A stretch of DNA of 64,000 bases from Sphingomonas sinipercae (GCF_011302055.1 NZ_CP049871.1:1880501-1944500), one strand, 5' to 3'. Counted from the first letter of the stretch, positions 13,437 to 24,766 are shown. Translations and numbers: made by a program. The notes: a model not told the origin generated them from the sequence alone.

Positions 13437-14831
13437 ATGGCTGAATACGATTTCGACGTCCTGGTAATCGGCGCCGGCCCCGGCGGCTACGTTGCCGCGA
13501 TCCGCGCCGCGCAGCTCGGGCTGAAGACCGCCTGCGCCGAAAGCCGCGAGACGCTTGGCGGCACTTGCCTCAACGTCGGCTGCATCCCGTCGAAGGCGCT
13601 GCTGCACGCGTCCGAGCTGTTTGAGGAAGCTGCCCACGGCACGCTCGCCAAGTGGGGCGTGAAGACGGGCAACGTCGAACTCGACCTCGGCACGATGCAC
13701 GCCAGCCGGCTCGAATCGATCAAGGGCCTGACCGGCGGCATCGAATTCCTGTTCAAGAAGAACAAGGTGGAGTGGCTCAAGGGCCGCGCCGCGTTCGAGA
13801 GCGCCGACACGGTCAAGGTCGGCGACCGCACGGTGCGCGCCAAGAACATCGTCATCGCCACCGGTTCATCGGTTACCCCCCTGCCCGGCGTCGAAGTCGA
13901 CCAGCAGCGGATCGTCGATTCGACCGGCGCGCTGGAGTTTGCCGAGGTGCCCCAGCATTTGGTCGTCATCGGCGGCGGGGTCATCGGCCTGGAACTGGGT
14001 TCCGTTTGGCGGCGGCTTGGCGCGAAGGTCACGGTCGTCGAGTTCCTCGACCAGATCCTGCCAGGCATGGACGCCGAAGTGCGCAAGGAATCCAACAAGA
14101 TCTTCAAGAAGCAGGGCTTCGAGCTGAAGCTTGGCACCAAGGTCACCGGGGCGAAGGCCGGCGGCGACGGTGTCATGCTGACCGTCGAGCCAGCCGCGGG
14201 CGGCGCTGCCGAGACCATCGAGGCGAGCCATGTCCTCGTCTCCATCGGCCGCCGTCCGAACACCGACGGCCTCGGCCTCGACAAGATCGGGCTGGAGCTC
14301 AACAAGCGCGGCCAGATCGATGTCGATCACAGCTTCAAGACCAAGGTTGCCGGCGTCTGGGCGATCGGCGACGTCACGCCCGGCCCGATGCTCGCCCACA
14401 AGGCGGAGGACGAAGGTTTGGCGGTTGCCGACAACATCGCCGGCCACACCGGCATCGTGAACGAGGATGTGATCCCCAGCGTCGTCTACACGATGCCCGA
14501 AATCGCCGGCGTCGGCCTGACCGAGGAGCAGGCGCGCGAACATGGCGAAGTGAAGGTCGGCAAGTTCCCGATGCTCGCCAACAGCCGCGCCAAGACGAAC
14601 AAGGAGCCGGATGGCTTCGTCAAGATCATCGCCGACGCCAAGACCGACCGGGTGCTTGGCGTCTGGATCATCTCCACGCTTGCAGGGACGATGATCGCGC
14701 AGGCCGCGCAGGCGATGGAGTTCGGCGCGACGTCGGAAGACATCGCCCTGACCTGCCACGCGCACCCGACCCATTCGGAAGCGCTGAAGGAAGCGGCGAT
14801 GGCCGTGACCGGCAAGCCGATTCACATCTAG
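13437..14831 (+). CDS. lpdA: Dihydrolipoyl dehydrogenase (E3)
   Basis: FAD enzyme that reoxidises the dihydrolipoyl groups of 2-oxo acid dehydrogenase complexes and reduces NAD. The 464-residue protein shows GAGPGGYVAA at 12-21, the redox disulfide GGTCLNVGCIPSK with Cys44 and Cys49, the NAD-binding VVIGGGVIGLELG, the FAD motif WAIGDVTPGPMLAHKA and the C-terminal catalytic HAHPTHSE at 441-448. It lies downstream of sucA-sucB, separated by an insert of four genes, so it serves at least the 2-oxoglutarate dehydrogenase complex. Confidence 0.97.
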   Translation: MAEYDFDVLVIGAGPGGYVAAIRAAQLGLKTACAESRETLGGTCLNVGCIPSKALLHASELFEEAAHGTLAKWGVKTGNVELDLGTMHASRLESIKGLTGGIEFLFKKNKVEWLKGRAAFESADTVKVGDRTVRAKNIVIATGSSVTPLPGVEVDQQRIVDSTGALEFAEVPQHLVVIGGGVIGLELGSVWRRLGAKVTVVEFLDQILPGMDAEVRKESNKIFKKQGFELKLGTKVTGAKAGGDGVMLTVEPAAGGAAETIEASHVLVSIGRRPNTDGLGLDKIGLELNKRGQIDVDHSFKTKVAGVWAIGDVTPGPMLAHKAEDEGLAVADNIAGHTGIVNEDVIPSVVYTMPEIAGVGLTEEQAREHGEVKVGKFPMLANSRAKTNKEPDGFVKIIADAKTDRVLGVWIISTLAGTMIAQAAQAMEFGATSEDIALTCHAHPTHSEALKEAAMAVTGKPIHI

Positions 14832-14834
14832 GCG

Positions 14835-16694
14835 TCAGCCCAGCAGCAACGCCTTCAGGGTCGCGAGGAAACCAAGGTTCTCGCGCGTCGCCTTGGCCGG
14901 TGCGAGCGGCCCGCATTCAAGGCACCGCACCTGGATCCGTGGGCCGCTGAGCACCGAGCGCAGTTCCGAGGCGGCATCCAGCAGCGCGGTCTCCGGCGCA
15001 AGCGCCGCGAACCCGTCCTGGGTCGGGGCGCTTTCGGCGTCCCGCTCGTCGGCGATCATCTCCGCGAGCCGCTCTTCGAACGACGTCGGCCGCTCGAGAT
15101 AGCGGACCTGGTCGAGGGCATTGTCGACCTTCGCCAATTGCCCCGCCTTCACGATCGCGTCCTTCAATCCGCCGAACCCGTCGACCAGGCCGAGCTGGCG
15201 CGCGGTGCCGCCGTCCCAGACCCGGCCCTGTGCGATCCGGTCGATCTCCGTCGGCGATTTCTTGCGGGACTGGGCGACGATCTGAAGGAATTGCTGGTAG
15301 GTCGAATTGACCCCCGCCTGGAGGAGTTGGCTGACCTCCGGGGACGGGCCTCGCAACAGGTCCGGCTCGCCGGACAGCGGCGTCGTCTTGATGCCGTCCG
15401 CGCCGATGCCGAGCTTTTCCAGCGAACCCTGGAAACTGGGCAAGATGCCGAAGACGCCGATCGACCCGGTGATGGTCGACGGCTCGGCGAAGATGAAGTC
15501 GGCCGGGGTCGACACCCAATAGCCGCCCGACGCCGCGACATTGCCCATCGACACGACGACCGGCATCCCCGCGCGCTTGGCGTTGAGGATCGCCTGCCGG
15601 ATCCGCTCCGAAGCGAGGACCGACCCGCCGGGGCTGTCGACCCGCACGACCAGGGCTTTCAGCACGTCCTTGTCGACGGCATCGTTGATCAGCTTGGCGA
15701 TGGTGTCGCCGCCGGCGGTTCCCGACGATGCCTTGCCGTCGACGATCATGCCGGCGACGGTGACGACGCCGATGCTCCCGTGACCGTCGCGGTCGACGCG
15801 GTCCTTCACATAAGCTTCCAGCTTGATCGGCTTGTAATCGGTCGGGTCCTCGCCCAGCCCGCCAAGCTTTGCCAGCCGCTGCTCGAACTGCTCGCGGTCG
15901 CCGATCTTGTCGACCAGGCCGAAGCCGATCGCGGCCTTGCCGAAATCGCCGCCGGCGGCCTGCAGGGCACCGACCGGGTTCATCATGAAATCGTTGACCC
16001 GCGCCTTCGGACGATTGGCCGCAACGCCCTGCTTCCAGGTTTCAAGCAGCGCATCGCCAAGCGCCTGCGCATTTTCCTTCGCTTCGGGCGAGGCGTCGCT
16101 GCGAATGTAAGGCTCGACCGCGGCCTTGTAGGTGCCGACCTTGTAGACGTTGGCGGTGACGCCAAGCTTGTCGAGCAGGCCCTTAAAATACAGGTTGGCG
16201 CCGCCCGGCCCCGCAAGCGCGACCGCGCCGAGCGGGTTCAGCCAGACTTCGGAGGCCGCCGACGCGACGAGATAGCTGTCGTCGCTATAGCCGACCGCAT
16301 AGGCCAGCACCGGCTTGCCCGACGCGCGGACGCCGCGGATTGCTTCGGCCAGGTCCTGCATTGCGCTCTGGCCGCCGCCGGTGAAGCGTTCGAGGTCGAG
16401 TGCCACGGCCTTGACCCGGTCATCGCCCTTCGCCTCGTTCAGCGCCGCGACCACGTCGCGAAGCCGATATTCCTTCATCCCGCTGCCGCCGGTCGCAACG
16501 TCGCCGAAGCTCGCCCGCGAAGGCTGCTCAACCACCGAACCGTCCAGCGCGAGGGCGAGCACGCCGTCGCCAAGGGGGGCCGGCCGCGACGACAGGCCGG
16601 CGTAAAGCAGGCCGAAGAACAGCAGCATGAAGATGAGGACGAGCGCGTCCTTGATCCCGACCAGCAGTTTCCAGACAGCGCGTGCGAACTTCAT
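14835..16694 (-). CDS. sppA: Signal peptide peptidase SppA (67 kDa type)
   Basis: Inner-membrane serine protease (S49 family) that degrades cleaved signal peptides. The protein is about 619 residues, the long two-domain form. It has an N-terminal anchor (WKLLVGIKDALVLIFMLLFF), a catalytic lysine in VYKVGTYKAAVEP and the serine in GNVAASGGYW. The start is ATG 16694 or 16703, three codons apart; the open frame continues far upstream but there is no protein homology there. The tail after about residue 560 carries CLECGPLAP, an unusual Cys pair. It is divergent from the MATE gene with a 96-base spacer. Confidence 0.93.
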   Translation of the reverse strand: MKFARAVWKLLVGIKDALVLIFMLLFFGLLYAGLSSRPAPLGDGVLALALDGSVVEQPSRASFGDVATGGSGMKEYRLRDVVAALNEAKGDDRVKAVALDLERFTGGGQSAMQDLAEAIRGVRASGKPVLAYAVGYSDDSYLVASAASEVWLNPLGAVALAGPGGANLYFKGLLDKLGVTANVYKVGTYKAAVEPYIRSDASPEAKENAQALGDALLETWKQGVAANRPKARVNDFMMNPVGALQAAGGDFGKAAIGFGLVDKIGDREQFEQRLAKLGGLGEDPTDYKPIKLEAYVKDRVDRDGHGSIGVVTVAGMIVDGKASSGTAGGDTIAKLINDAVDKDVLKALVVRVDSPGGSVLASERIRQAILNAKRAGMPVVVSMGNVAASGGYWVSTPADFIFAEPSTITGSIGVFGILPSFQGSLEKLGIGADGIKTTPLSGEPDLLRGPSPEVSQLLQAGVNSTYQQFLQIVAQSRKKSPTEIDRIAQGRVWDGGTARQLGLVDGFGGLKDAIVKAGQLAKVDNALDQVRYLERPTSFEERLAEMIADERDAESAPTQDGFAALAPETALLDAASELRSVLSGPRIQVRCLECGPLAPAKATRENLGFLATLKALLLG

Positions 16695-16790
16695 TGAAAA
16701 CATCCCGCAAGAGTATGGGCCTTCGCTAGCCCAGCCCGAACCGGTCCACCACGGCTTTTCGACAGGGGGGTGGGCAGCTAGGCGGTCAAT

Positions 16791-18185
16791 ATGGATGCGA
16801 CACGCAGAATTGCGACACCGGCGGGCGGCTGGCGGGAGGAAGCGGTTGCGACCGCCAGCCTCGCCGCGCCGCTGGTCTTGGCGCAGCTGACGCAGATCGC
16901 CATCTATTCGACCGACGTCGTGATGCTCGGCTGGCTTGGGCCCGAGGCGCTCGCCGCCTCGGCCCTGGGCGTGAACCTGTTTTTCATGTTCAACTTCACC
17001 GCTTTGGGTCTCGTCACTGCCGCCGCCCCGCTGATTGCCGCGGCGCTGGGCGCGAAAAAGCACGCGGTCCGCGATGTCCGGCGAAGCGTCCGCTCTGCGA
17101 TCCACGCAGCGCTCCTGTTCTGCGCCTTTGCCTGGCTGGTCATGTGGAATGCGCACGCGATCCTGCTCGCCCTGGGACAAGACCCAACGCTTTCGGCGGA
17201 GGCCGCGAAGTTCCTCCGGATCCTGCAGTGGACGCTTCTGCCCAACCTGCTGATCATCGTCCTGCGCACGTTCCTGACGGCCATCGGCCGGCCGGCACCG
17301 ACGCTGGTCGTCACTATCCTCGGGCTATTCGTCAACGCCGCGCTCAACTGGATGCTGGTATTCGGCCATTGGGGCGCCCCCGCGCTGGGCCTGGTCGGAT
17401 CGGCTTGCGCCAGCTTGATCAGCACGTCGCTGATGGCACTGGTCCTTGCCCTCTACGTGGCGCTCCACCGTCGCAGCCGCCGCTACTACCTCTTTGGCCG
17501 GTTGCACCGGTTCGATTCCGCCCGGCTCCGCGCGATTTTCCGCATCGGCACGCCGATCGCGCTCACTTTAGCGTTCGAAGTGTCGGTGTTTGGTTTTGCC
17601 GTCTATCTGATGGGGTGGATCGACACGTCCAGCGTCGCCGCCCACGCGATCGCGCTGCAAATTGCATCCATCACCTTCATGGTCCCGCTTGGCCTCAGCC
17701 AGGCGACGGTGATCCGCGTCGGATTGGCCTATGGCGCCCGCGACCGTCAGTGGGTCGCGCGCGCCGGCTGGACATCGCTGGCGATGGCGATGCTGTTCAT
17801 GGGCGCCGCGGCGCTGGTCATCTGGACCTTCCCGGCGGAGCTTGCCGGGCTGTTCCTCGATGAAAGCGATCCGGGCAGCGCCGAGGTGCTTCGCCTGTGC
17901 GTCTCCTTCCTTGGCATCGCGGCACTGTTCCAGCTGTTCGACGGCGCGCAGGTGATCGGCGCATCGATGCTCCGCGGCCTTCAGGACACGCGGGTGCCGA
18001 TGCTCTACGCCGCCTTCGGCTATTGGGTCGCCGGGCTTGGCAGCGGTTATTTGCTCGCCTTCCACGCGGGCTGGCGCGGCATCGGCATCTGGACCGGGCT
18101 TGCGCTCGGCCTGGCGGTGGTCTCGGTGTTGATGGTCTGGCGCTGGTCGCGGCGGGAGCGGCTGGGGCTCGTCCGCCTGGCCTGA
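16791..18185 (+). CDS. MATE-family multidrug/cation antiporter (NorM-like)
   Basis: Integral membrane exporter of 464 residues with twelve predicted hydrophobic segments, arranged as two six-helix halves. The halves start at WREEAVATASLAAPLVLAQL and around LRAIFRIGTPIALTLAFE, each beginning with the MATE-like P-L/I-x-L pattern. The loop sequence VMLGWLGPEALAASALG and the motif FLTAIGRPAPT also fit NorM-type transporters, which exchange cationic compounds for sodium ions or protons. The substrate is not predictable. It starts with ATG at 16791. Confidence 0.9.
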   Translation: MDATRRIATPAGGWREEAVATASLAAPLVLAQLTQIAIYSTDVVMLGWLGPEALAASALGVNLFFMFNFTALGLVTAAAPLIAAALGAKKHAVRDVRRSVRSAIHAALLFCAFAWLVMWNAHAILLALGQDPTLSAEAAKFLRILQWTLLPNLLIIVLRTFLTAIGRPAPTLVVTILGLFVNAALNWMLVFGHWGAPALGLVGSACASLISTSLMALVLALYVALHRRSRRYYLFGRLHRFDSARLRAIFRIGTPIALTLAFEVSVFGFAVYLMGWIDTSSVAAHAIALQIASITFMVPLGLSQATVIRVGLAYGARDRQWVARAGWTSLAMAMLFMGAAALVIWTFPAELAGLFLDESDPGSAEVLRLCVSFLGIAALFQLFDGAQVIGASMLRGLQDTRVPMLYAAFGYWVAGLGSGYLLAFHAGWRGIGIWTGLALGLAVVSVLMVWRWSRRERLGLVRLA

Positions 18186-18213
18186 ACCGCCGAAAAAGCC
18201 GATCGCGCACCCG

Positions 18214-18242
18214 TTGACGGATCGACGGGGCGCAACCATATG
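18214..18242 (+). promoter_or_regulatory. Putative housekeeping promoter of groESL
   Basis: TTGACG (18214-18219) and CATATG (18237-18242) are separated by 17 bases. The predicted start near 18249 puts the CIRCE operator a few bases into the transcribed region, the usual geometry for HrcA repression. The -10 match is modest. Confidence 0.55.
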
Positions 18243-18252
18243 CCCCTCATCG

Positions 18253-18279
18253 CTGGCACTCCCTGTGGGAGAGTGCCAA
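18253..18279 (+). promoter_or_regulatory. CIRCE element (HrcA operator) of groESL
   Basis: Inverted repeat CTGGCACTC-N9-GAGTGCCAA, 39 bases before the groES start. The canonical CIRCE is TTAGCACTC-N9-GAGTGCTAA; the innermost seven bases of each half-site are kept and the outer changes are symmetric, so pairing is preserved. It implies HrcA-type heat-shock repression of the chaperonin operon. Confidence 0.93.
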
Positions 18280-18317
18280 CGGCTATGTTTCAACAGAGCA
18301 ACTTAAGAGGGGCTATT

Positions 18318-18605
18318 ATGGCTTTCAGGCCGCTTCATGACCGTGTCCTCGTCCGCCGCGTCGAGGCCGATGAGAAGACTGCGGGCGGGATCATCATCCC
18401 CGACTCCGCCAAGGAAAAGCCGCAGGAAGGCGAAGTCGTGTCGGTCGGCACCGGCGCCCGCGCGGAAGACGGTTCCATCACGCCGATGGACGTCAAGGCC
18501 GGCGACAAGATCCTGTTCGGCAAGTGGTCGGGCACCGAAGTGAAAATCGACGGTGAAGACCTGATCATCATGAAGGAAAGCGACATCCTCGGGATCGTCG
18601 GCTGA
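18318..18605 (+). CDS. groES: Co-chaperonin GroES
   Basis: The 95-residue lid of the GroEL chamber; seven copies form the cap. The sequence opens [16 protein letters not shown], has the mobile loop [20 protein letters not shown] and ends [10 protein letters not shown], all typical. I chose ATG 18318, preceded by AAGAGGGG; the longer open frame would translate the CIRCE operator. groEL follows after 71 bases, and both are expected to be repressed by HrcA via the CIRCE element. Confidence 0.98.
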   Translation: MAFRPLHDRVLVRRVEADEKTAGGIIIPDSAKEKPQEGEVVSVGTGARAEDGSITPMDVKAGDKILFGKWSGTEVKIDGEDLIIMKESDILGIVG

Positions 18606-18613
18606 CCTCTTAA

Positions 18614-20320
<1,707 letters not shown>

Positions 20321-20350
20321 GGTCCGACGCTCACCGTTTCAGCCAAATCG

Positions 20351-20388
20351 AAGGGCCGGGGGAGCAATCCTCCGGCCCTTTCTTGTTG
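20351..20388 (+). terminator. Rho-independent terminator of groESL
   Basis: AAGGGCCGG (20351-20359) pairs with CCGGCCCTT (20372-20380), followed by TTTCTTGTT. It lies 30 bases after the groEL stop, and its tail reaches the stop of the convergent peptidase gene. Confidence 0.88.
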
Positions 20389-21843
20389 TTAGCCGGCAAG
20401 GTCCCGGATCATCGATTCCCAGTGCATGACGTTGTCCCACAGCGACTGCACCGGGATTCGCTCGTCCTTGCCGTGCGCGCGCTCATCGTCGGGCGACACG
20501 CCCCACTGGCCATCGACCCCGTAGACCGGGATCCCGCGCGCCCGGAACTCCAGGCCGTCGGTGGCGCCCGTGCTCATCTGCGGAATGATCGGCTGGTTGG
20601 GAAAGCGGGCGTGAACCGCTTTGGTGTAGGCGCCCACGACGTCATCGCGCAGCGGCGATACCGGGGTCGGCCGGCCGGCGTCTTCGAACGGCACGACCTC
20701 CACCCCGGGGCCAACCATCTGCCGAAGTTCGGCCTCGACCGTCTTGGGCTCGAGGCCCGGCATGATCCGACAATTGACCGTCGCCTCGGCGAGTTGCGGA
20801 AGCGCGTTTTCGGCATGACCGCCCTTGAGCATCGTCGCCACGCAGCGCGTGCGGGTCAGTCCAACCTCCAGCGGGTCCGCTTCGATCGCGTCGGCGGCGG
20901 CCCCGTCCTTGGGGTTGGCGACCCAGGCGCGCATCGCCCGGCCGAGCGCGTTGTCGCCTTCCTGCTTGGCCCGCGCCGTGAAGTAGGCCCGAGTCGTCTC
21001 ATTGAGCATCGGCGTGAAGCGGTGCGCCTGAAGTTTCTTCAACGCATCGGCGAGATCGTAAATCGCATTGTCGGGACGCGGACGTGAGCTGTGCCCGCCC
21101 GGGTTGCGCGTGCGGAAGATGTAGGTCTGGAAGATTTTCTCCGACGTTTGCATGCCAAAACCGAGCGGCTTGCCATCGCGCGTAAACGCGCCGCCGCCGG
21201 CATCGGCGTTGAGCGCGAATTCGGCGTCGGTCCACCTGCGCCAGTCGGTCGCGCCCAGCGTCGCGCCCTCGCCGCCGGTTTCCTCGTCGCCGGTGTACAG
21301 GATGACGATGTCGCGATTGGGCTTCAACCCGCTGGCGCGCAATTTCATCAGCGCGATCATCGACGGCACCGCGCCGCCTTTGTCGTCGCCCGTCCCGCGG
21401 CCGTAGAAATAGCCGTCCTTTTCGACCAGCTTGAACGGGTCGGTGGTCCAATCGCCGGGAAGCGCTTCCACCACGTCGAGGTGCGCGAGGATGAGCAGCG
21501 GCTTGGCCCGCGCTGCGCCGCTGGCCGGCCAGCGCGCGATCAATGCCGCCGTCTTGTTGCCGGCGGTGGTCGTGTACGGCGCGACATGGATGTCTTCGGG
21601 CGCCCAGCCCCCGGCCTTCAGCTGCGCGGCGAGATAGTCGACCAAGCCCGGCACCTGTCCCCGCTCGGCTACGGTCGGAGTTTCGATCGCGGTCTTGTAG
21701 ACGGCGCGGGCCTTTGCTTCCCACTCCGGCGGCAGCTTGGGCGCATTCGCCAGGGTTTGCGGCGGCGGCGCATTAAGCGCGCCTTGCGGCTGCGCCAGGG
21801 CGCTGGTGCTTGCAAAGGCCAATAGGATCGCGAGTCGGCGCAT
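20389..21843 (-). CDS. Secreted M20-family metallopeptidase
   Basis: A 484-residue zinc peptidase with a signal peptide (MRRLAILLAFASTSALA). M20 landmarks are ILAHLDVVEALPGDW (metal His and Asp), YGRGTGDDKGG (bridging Asp), TGDEETGGEGA (catalytic Glu pair), a dimerisation domain starting with RNPGGHSSRP, and the C-terminal metal His in DDERAHGKDERIPV. Family members are di- or carboxypeptidases; the M20 type with a signal peptide acts in the periplasm. I chose ATG 21843, with GGGGGA just upstream; the in-frame TTG at 21861 is poorer. Confidence 0.92.
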   Translation of the reverse strand: MRRLAILLAFASTSALAQPQGALNAPPPQTLANAPKLPPEWEAKARAVYKTAIETPTVAERGQVPGLVDYLAAQLKAGGWAPEDIHVAPYTTTAGNKTAALIARWPASGAARAKPLLILAHLDVVEALPGDWTTDPFKLVEKDGYFYGRGTGDDKGGAVPSMIALMKLRASGLKPNRDIVILYTGDEETGGEGATLGATDWRRWTDAEFALNADAGGGAFTRDGKPLGFGMQTSEKIFQTYIFRTRNPGGHSSRPRPDNAIYDLADALKKLQAHRFTPMLNETTRAYFTARAKQEGDNALGRAMRAWVANPKDGAAADAIEADPLEVGLTRTRCVATMLKGGHAENALPQLAEATVNCRIMPGLEPKTVEAELRQMVGPGVEVVPFEDAGRPTPVSPLRDDVVGAYTKAVHARFPNQPIIPQMSTGATDGLEFRARGIPVYGVDGQWGVSPDDERAHGKDERIPVQSLWDNVMHWESMIRDLAG

Positions 21844-21892
21844 GATCTGTCCCCCGTTCAAGAAGAGGAGGCTAGGCGCATCGCCCTCCCGG

Positions 21893-22996
21893 TCAAGCGG
21901 TCAGTCCGTGTCCTTCGGCGAGGTAGTTGGCGCTGCGCATTTCCTCGATCCGGCTCGCCGTGCGCTGAAATTCGAAACTGCCGTCGCCCGCGCGGTAAAG
22001 CGCTTCGGGTTCGGCATCGGCGGCGGCGAGCAGCTTGACCCGGTGGTCGTAAAGCACGTCGATTAGCGCGGTGAAGCGCGCCGCCTCGTTGCGCATCTCG
22101 CGGCTCATCACCGGGATACCGACCACGATCACGGTGTGGAAACGCTGGGCGATCGCGAGATAATCCGCGGCGCTTCGCGGCTCGACGCACAGCCGCTTGA
22201 ACGAGAAGACGGCGACGCCCTTCAGGCTCTTAGGCACGTGCAGGACGCGGTTGCCGCCGAGTTGCAGGTCCTCGCTGGGCACATGGGCGCGATCCTCAAC
22301 CGGATAATCGGTCAGCTTGAAAAACGCCTCGCTCAGCGCCGCGGTCGCCGCCGGGCCGTTGGGGACATGCCACACCTTCACCCCGGACAGCCGTTGCAGC
22401 CGGTAATCCGTTTCCCCGTTGACCTCGACAACGTCGAACCGGCTTTGCAGCAGGTCGATGAACGGCACGAACAGCTCCCGGTTAAGGCCGTCCTTGTACA
22501 GGTCGACCGGGGGCCGGTTGGACGTGGCGATGATCCGGACATCGCGCTCCACCAGCGCCGCGAACAGGCGTGACAGGATCATCGCATCGGCCGGATTGGT
22601 GACCATCATCTCGTCGAAAGCGAGCAGCTTCGCCGCGTCGGCAATCTGCCCGGCGACGGTTTCGATGGGGTCGCCGTCCTCGCTCTTGCGGGCGACCTTG
22701 AGGCGTTGGTGAGTCTCCAGCATGAACGCGTGAAAGTGTACGCGCCGCTTGGGGGCGATTGCGACATGCTCGAAGGCGAGGTCCATCAGCATGGACTTGC
22801 CGCGGCCAACCCCGCCCCACAGGTACACGCCGCTTTGCTCCGGGCCGGCCTTGCGAAACATGCCGAGGATCCCGCGCGAGGGCGAAGCGGCATTCAACCG
22901 ATCGAGCGCTGCGACGGCGCGCTGCTGCGCGGGATCGGGCCGCAATTCGCCGGTGCTGACGAGCCGCGCATAGGCGCGCTCGACCGGACCGGTCAT
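21893..22996 (-). CDS. zapE: Cell division ATPase ZapE (AFG1-like)
   Basis: The 367-residue P-loop ATPase has Walker A GGVGRGKS, Walker B LLAFDEMMVTN and the sensor region IIATSNRPPVDLYKDGLNRE, all characteristic of the AFG1/ZapE family. In E. coli ZapE acts on Z-rings late in division under stress; mitochondrial AFG1 handles respiratory complex subunits. The ATG at 22996 overlaps the stop of the thioesterase gene (ATGA). The order sdhB-thioesterase-zapE ties it to the respiratory gene, consistent with either role. Confidence 0.92.
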   Translation of the reverse strand: MTGPVERAYARLVSTGELRPDPAQQRAVAALDRLNAASPSRGILGMFRKAGPEQSGVYLWGGVGRGKSMLMDLAFEHVAIAPKRRVHFHAFMLETHQRLKVARKSEDGDPIETVAGQIADAAKLLAFDEMMVTNPADAMILSRLFAALVERDVRIIATSNRPPVDLYKDGLNRELFVPFIDLLQSRFDVVEVNGETDYRLQRLSGVKVWHVPNGPAATAALSEAFFKLTDYPVEDRAHVPSEDLQLGGNRVLHVPKSLKGVAVFSFKRLCVEPRSAADYLAIAQRFHTVIVVGIPVMSREMRNEAARFTALIDVLYDHRVKLLAAADAEPEALYRAGDGSFEFQRTASRIEEMRSANYLAEGHGLTA

Positions 22997-23463
22997 GCCG
23001 GCCGGGTGGGCGTCTTCACCCGCTTGAGCGTGCCCGTGAACGTATGCGTCGGCTCGCCGTCCTGTTCGCAGGTGCCGATGAAGAAGACGTGCCCGCCGCG
23101 CGTCTGCCGGACCAGCCGAACCTCGGCATCGAGCGGAATGCCCGCCCGCCCGCGACCGACGAAATGGACCGAGCAGTCGAGCGTGACGTAATGCCCAGCC
23201 TCCATGCCGGCGCAGCGGCCGCCGGAAAAAAGGCTCATATCGATAAAGCTCATCACCGCGCCGCCGTGAATCGACCCGCCCAGGTTGAGCATGGTTTCGT
23301 CCGGGAAGATGCGGGTGCGCGCTCGGCCAGGGCCTTCCGGGCGGAACAGCATCCGGCCCGTTGCAGCCGCGAAGCTTCCGCGCGGGAAGTCGCCCCACGT
23401 GTACCAGCCGGGGTTGTCGGTATCTTCAACCGCCCCGCTGGGGAGGCGGGCTTCGTCCGTCAA
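22993..23463 (-). CDS. PaaI-family hotdog thioesterase
   Basis: A 156-residue single hotdog-fold protein. The core motif is [20 protein letters not shown], equivalent to the HGG..a..D active-site helix of PaaI/YbgC-type acyl-CoA thioesterases, followed by the strands [16 protein letters not shown] and [12 protein letters not shown]. It most likely hydrolyses an acyl-CoA; the substrate is unknown. The start is TTG at 23463, overlapping the sdhB stop in the arrangement TTGA, so it is translationally coupled to sdhB and in turn to zapE. Confidence 0.85.
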   Translation of the reverse strand: MTDEARLPSGAVEDTDNPGWYTWGDFPRGSFAAATGRMLFRPEGPGRARTRIFPDETMLNLGGSIHGGAVMSFIDMSLFSGGRCAGMEAGHYVTLDCSVHFVGRGRAGIPLDAEVRLVRQTRGGHVFFIGTCEQDGEPTHTFTGTLKRVKTPTRPA

Positions 23464-24239
23464 GCGGCCCGCTCCGCGATCAGCTTCTTGGTTTCGGCGA
23501 TCGCCTTGGCCGGGTTCAGTCCCTTCGGGCAGACGTTGGCGCAGTTCATGATCGTGTGGCAGCGATAAAGGCGGAACGGATCCTCAAGCTCGTCCAGCCG
23601 CTCGCCGGTCGCTTCGTCGCGGCTGTCGGCAAGCCAGCGATAGGCCTGCAGCAGCACGGCCGGGCCGAGGAACTTGTCGGAGTTCCACCAATAGCTCGGG
23701 CAGCCGGTCGAGCAGCAGAAGCACAGTATGCACTCGTAAAGTCCGTCCAGCTTCGCCCGGTCCTCGGGCGACTGCAGCCGCTCCTTGCCCGACGGCGCGG
23801 TCGTCGCGCTCTTCAGCCAGGGCTGGATCGACGCATATTGCGCATACATATGGGTAAGGTCCGGGACGAGGTCCTTGACCACCTCCATGTGCGGCAGCGG
23901 GGTGATTTGGACATCCCCTTTCGCCTCGGCGATCGGCGTCGTGCAGGCCAGCCCGTTGCGGCCGTTCATATTCATCGAGCACGACCCGCAAATGCCTTCG
24001 CGGCAGGAACGGCGGAAGGTCAGCGTCGGGTCGACTTCATTCTTGATCTTGATCAGCGCGTCGAGGACCATCGGCCCGGTCTTGTCGAGGTCGACCGTGT
24101 AGGTGTCGAACCGCGGATTGGCACTGGTTTCCGGGTCGTAGCGGTAGATCTTGAACGTCTTCAGACGCTTGCCGACCTGTGCCTCATAACGGCGGCCCTT
24201 GTTGATCTTGCTGTTCCTGGGAAGCGTGAACTCGGCCAA
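23460..24239 (-). CDS. sdhB: Succinate dehydrogenase iron-sulfur subunit
   Basis: Electron-transfer subunit of complex II, 259 residues. The [2Fe-2S] ligands are in CREGICGSC with a further C downstream (ACTTP). The [4Fe-4S] and [3Fe-4S] ligands are in [16 protein letters not shown] and [17 protein letters not shown]. The start is TTG at 24239 with a GGAG about 11 bases upstream. The usual upstream partners sdhC, sdhD and sdhA are not here; bcp and glnE occupy that position, so sdhB is separated from the rest of the complex in this window. The thioesterase and zapE genes follow with overlaps. Confidence 0.96.
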   Translation of the reverse strand: MAEFTLPRNSKINKGRRYEAQVGKRLKTFKIYRYDPETSANPRFDTYTVDLDKTGPMVLDALIKIKNEVDPTLTFRRSCREGICGSCSMNMNGRNGLACTTPIAEAKGDVQITPLPHMEVVKDLVPDLTHMYAQYASIQPWLKSATTAPSGKERLQSPEDRAKLDGLYECILCFCCSTGCPSYWWNSDKFLGPAVLLQAYRWLADSRDEATGERLDELEDPFRLYRCHTIMNCANVCPKGLNPAKAIAETKKLIAERAA

Positions 24240-24307
24240 GGCCCTATGCTCCTATCTCGACTTGCGGGCGCGCTAACACGCCGCCCGCCCGCTTTCAAAC
24301 GCTGCGA

Positions 24308-24766
24308 CTAGGCGGAACGCACCGCCTCCAGCACTTCCTTCGCGTGGCCGGGCACCTTCACCTTGCGCCAGGCGCGAAGGACCTTGCCGTCGCTTCCGAT
24401 CAGGAAGGTGGCACGCTCCATGCCCATATATTTGCGGCCGTACATGGATTTTTGAACCCAGGTCCCGAACGCGTTCGAAATCGCCCCGTCTTCGTCGGAC
24501 GCCAGCGGCACGGCGAGTTCATATTTGGCGATGAACTTTTCATGCTTCTTCATTGGGTCGCGCGAGACGCCCACGACCTTGGCGCCGGCCTTTTCGAACT
24601 CGCCCGCAAGCTCGGTGAAATCCTGCGCTTCGCGCGTGCAACCGGACGTGTCGTCCTTGGGATAGAAATAGAGCACCAGAGGCTGGCCCGGCCGATCCAG
24701 CGACAGCGTTTCCCCGCTGCTGGTCTGCACTGCAAGCTTTGGCGCCTTGTCGCCTTGATCGATCAT
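24308..24766 (-). CDS. bcp: Thioredoxin-dependent peroxiredoxin Bcp/PrxQ
   Basis: A 152-residue thiol peroxidase that reduces hydroperoxides with electrons from thioredoxin. The active-site stretch is VLYFYPKDDTSGCTREAQDF with the peroxidatic cysteine. The usual resolving cysteine five residues later is a non-cysteine here (CTREAQDF), so it is a one-cysteine variant or uses a distant partner. The ATG at 24766 overlaps the glnE stop (ATGA). The longer open frame upstream lies inside glnE and is rejected. Confidence 0.94.
   Translation of the reverse strand: MIDQGDKAPKLAVQTSSGETLSLDRPGQPLVLYFYPKDDTSGCTREAQDFTELAGEFEKAGAKVVGVSRDPMKKHEKFIAKYELAVPLASDEDGAISNAFGTWVQKSMYGRKYMGMERATFLIGSDGKVLRAWRKVKVPGHAKEVLEAVRSA

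Noticed and set aside
16695..17180. N-terminal extension of sppA to a 781-residue protein
   Set aside because: The extension is opposite the MATE gene and lacks homology. The membrane anchor of SppA starts just after ATG 16694.
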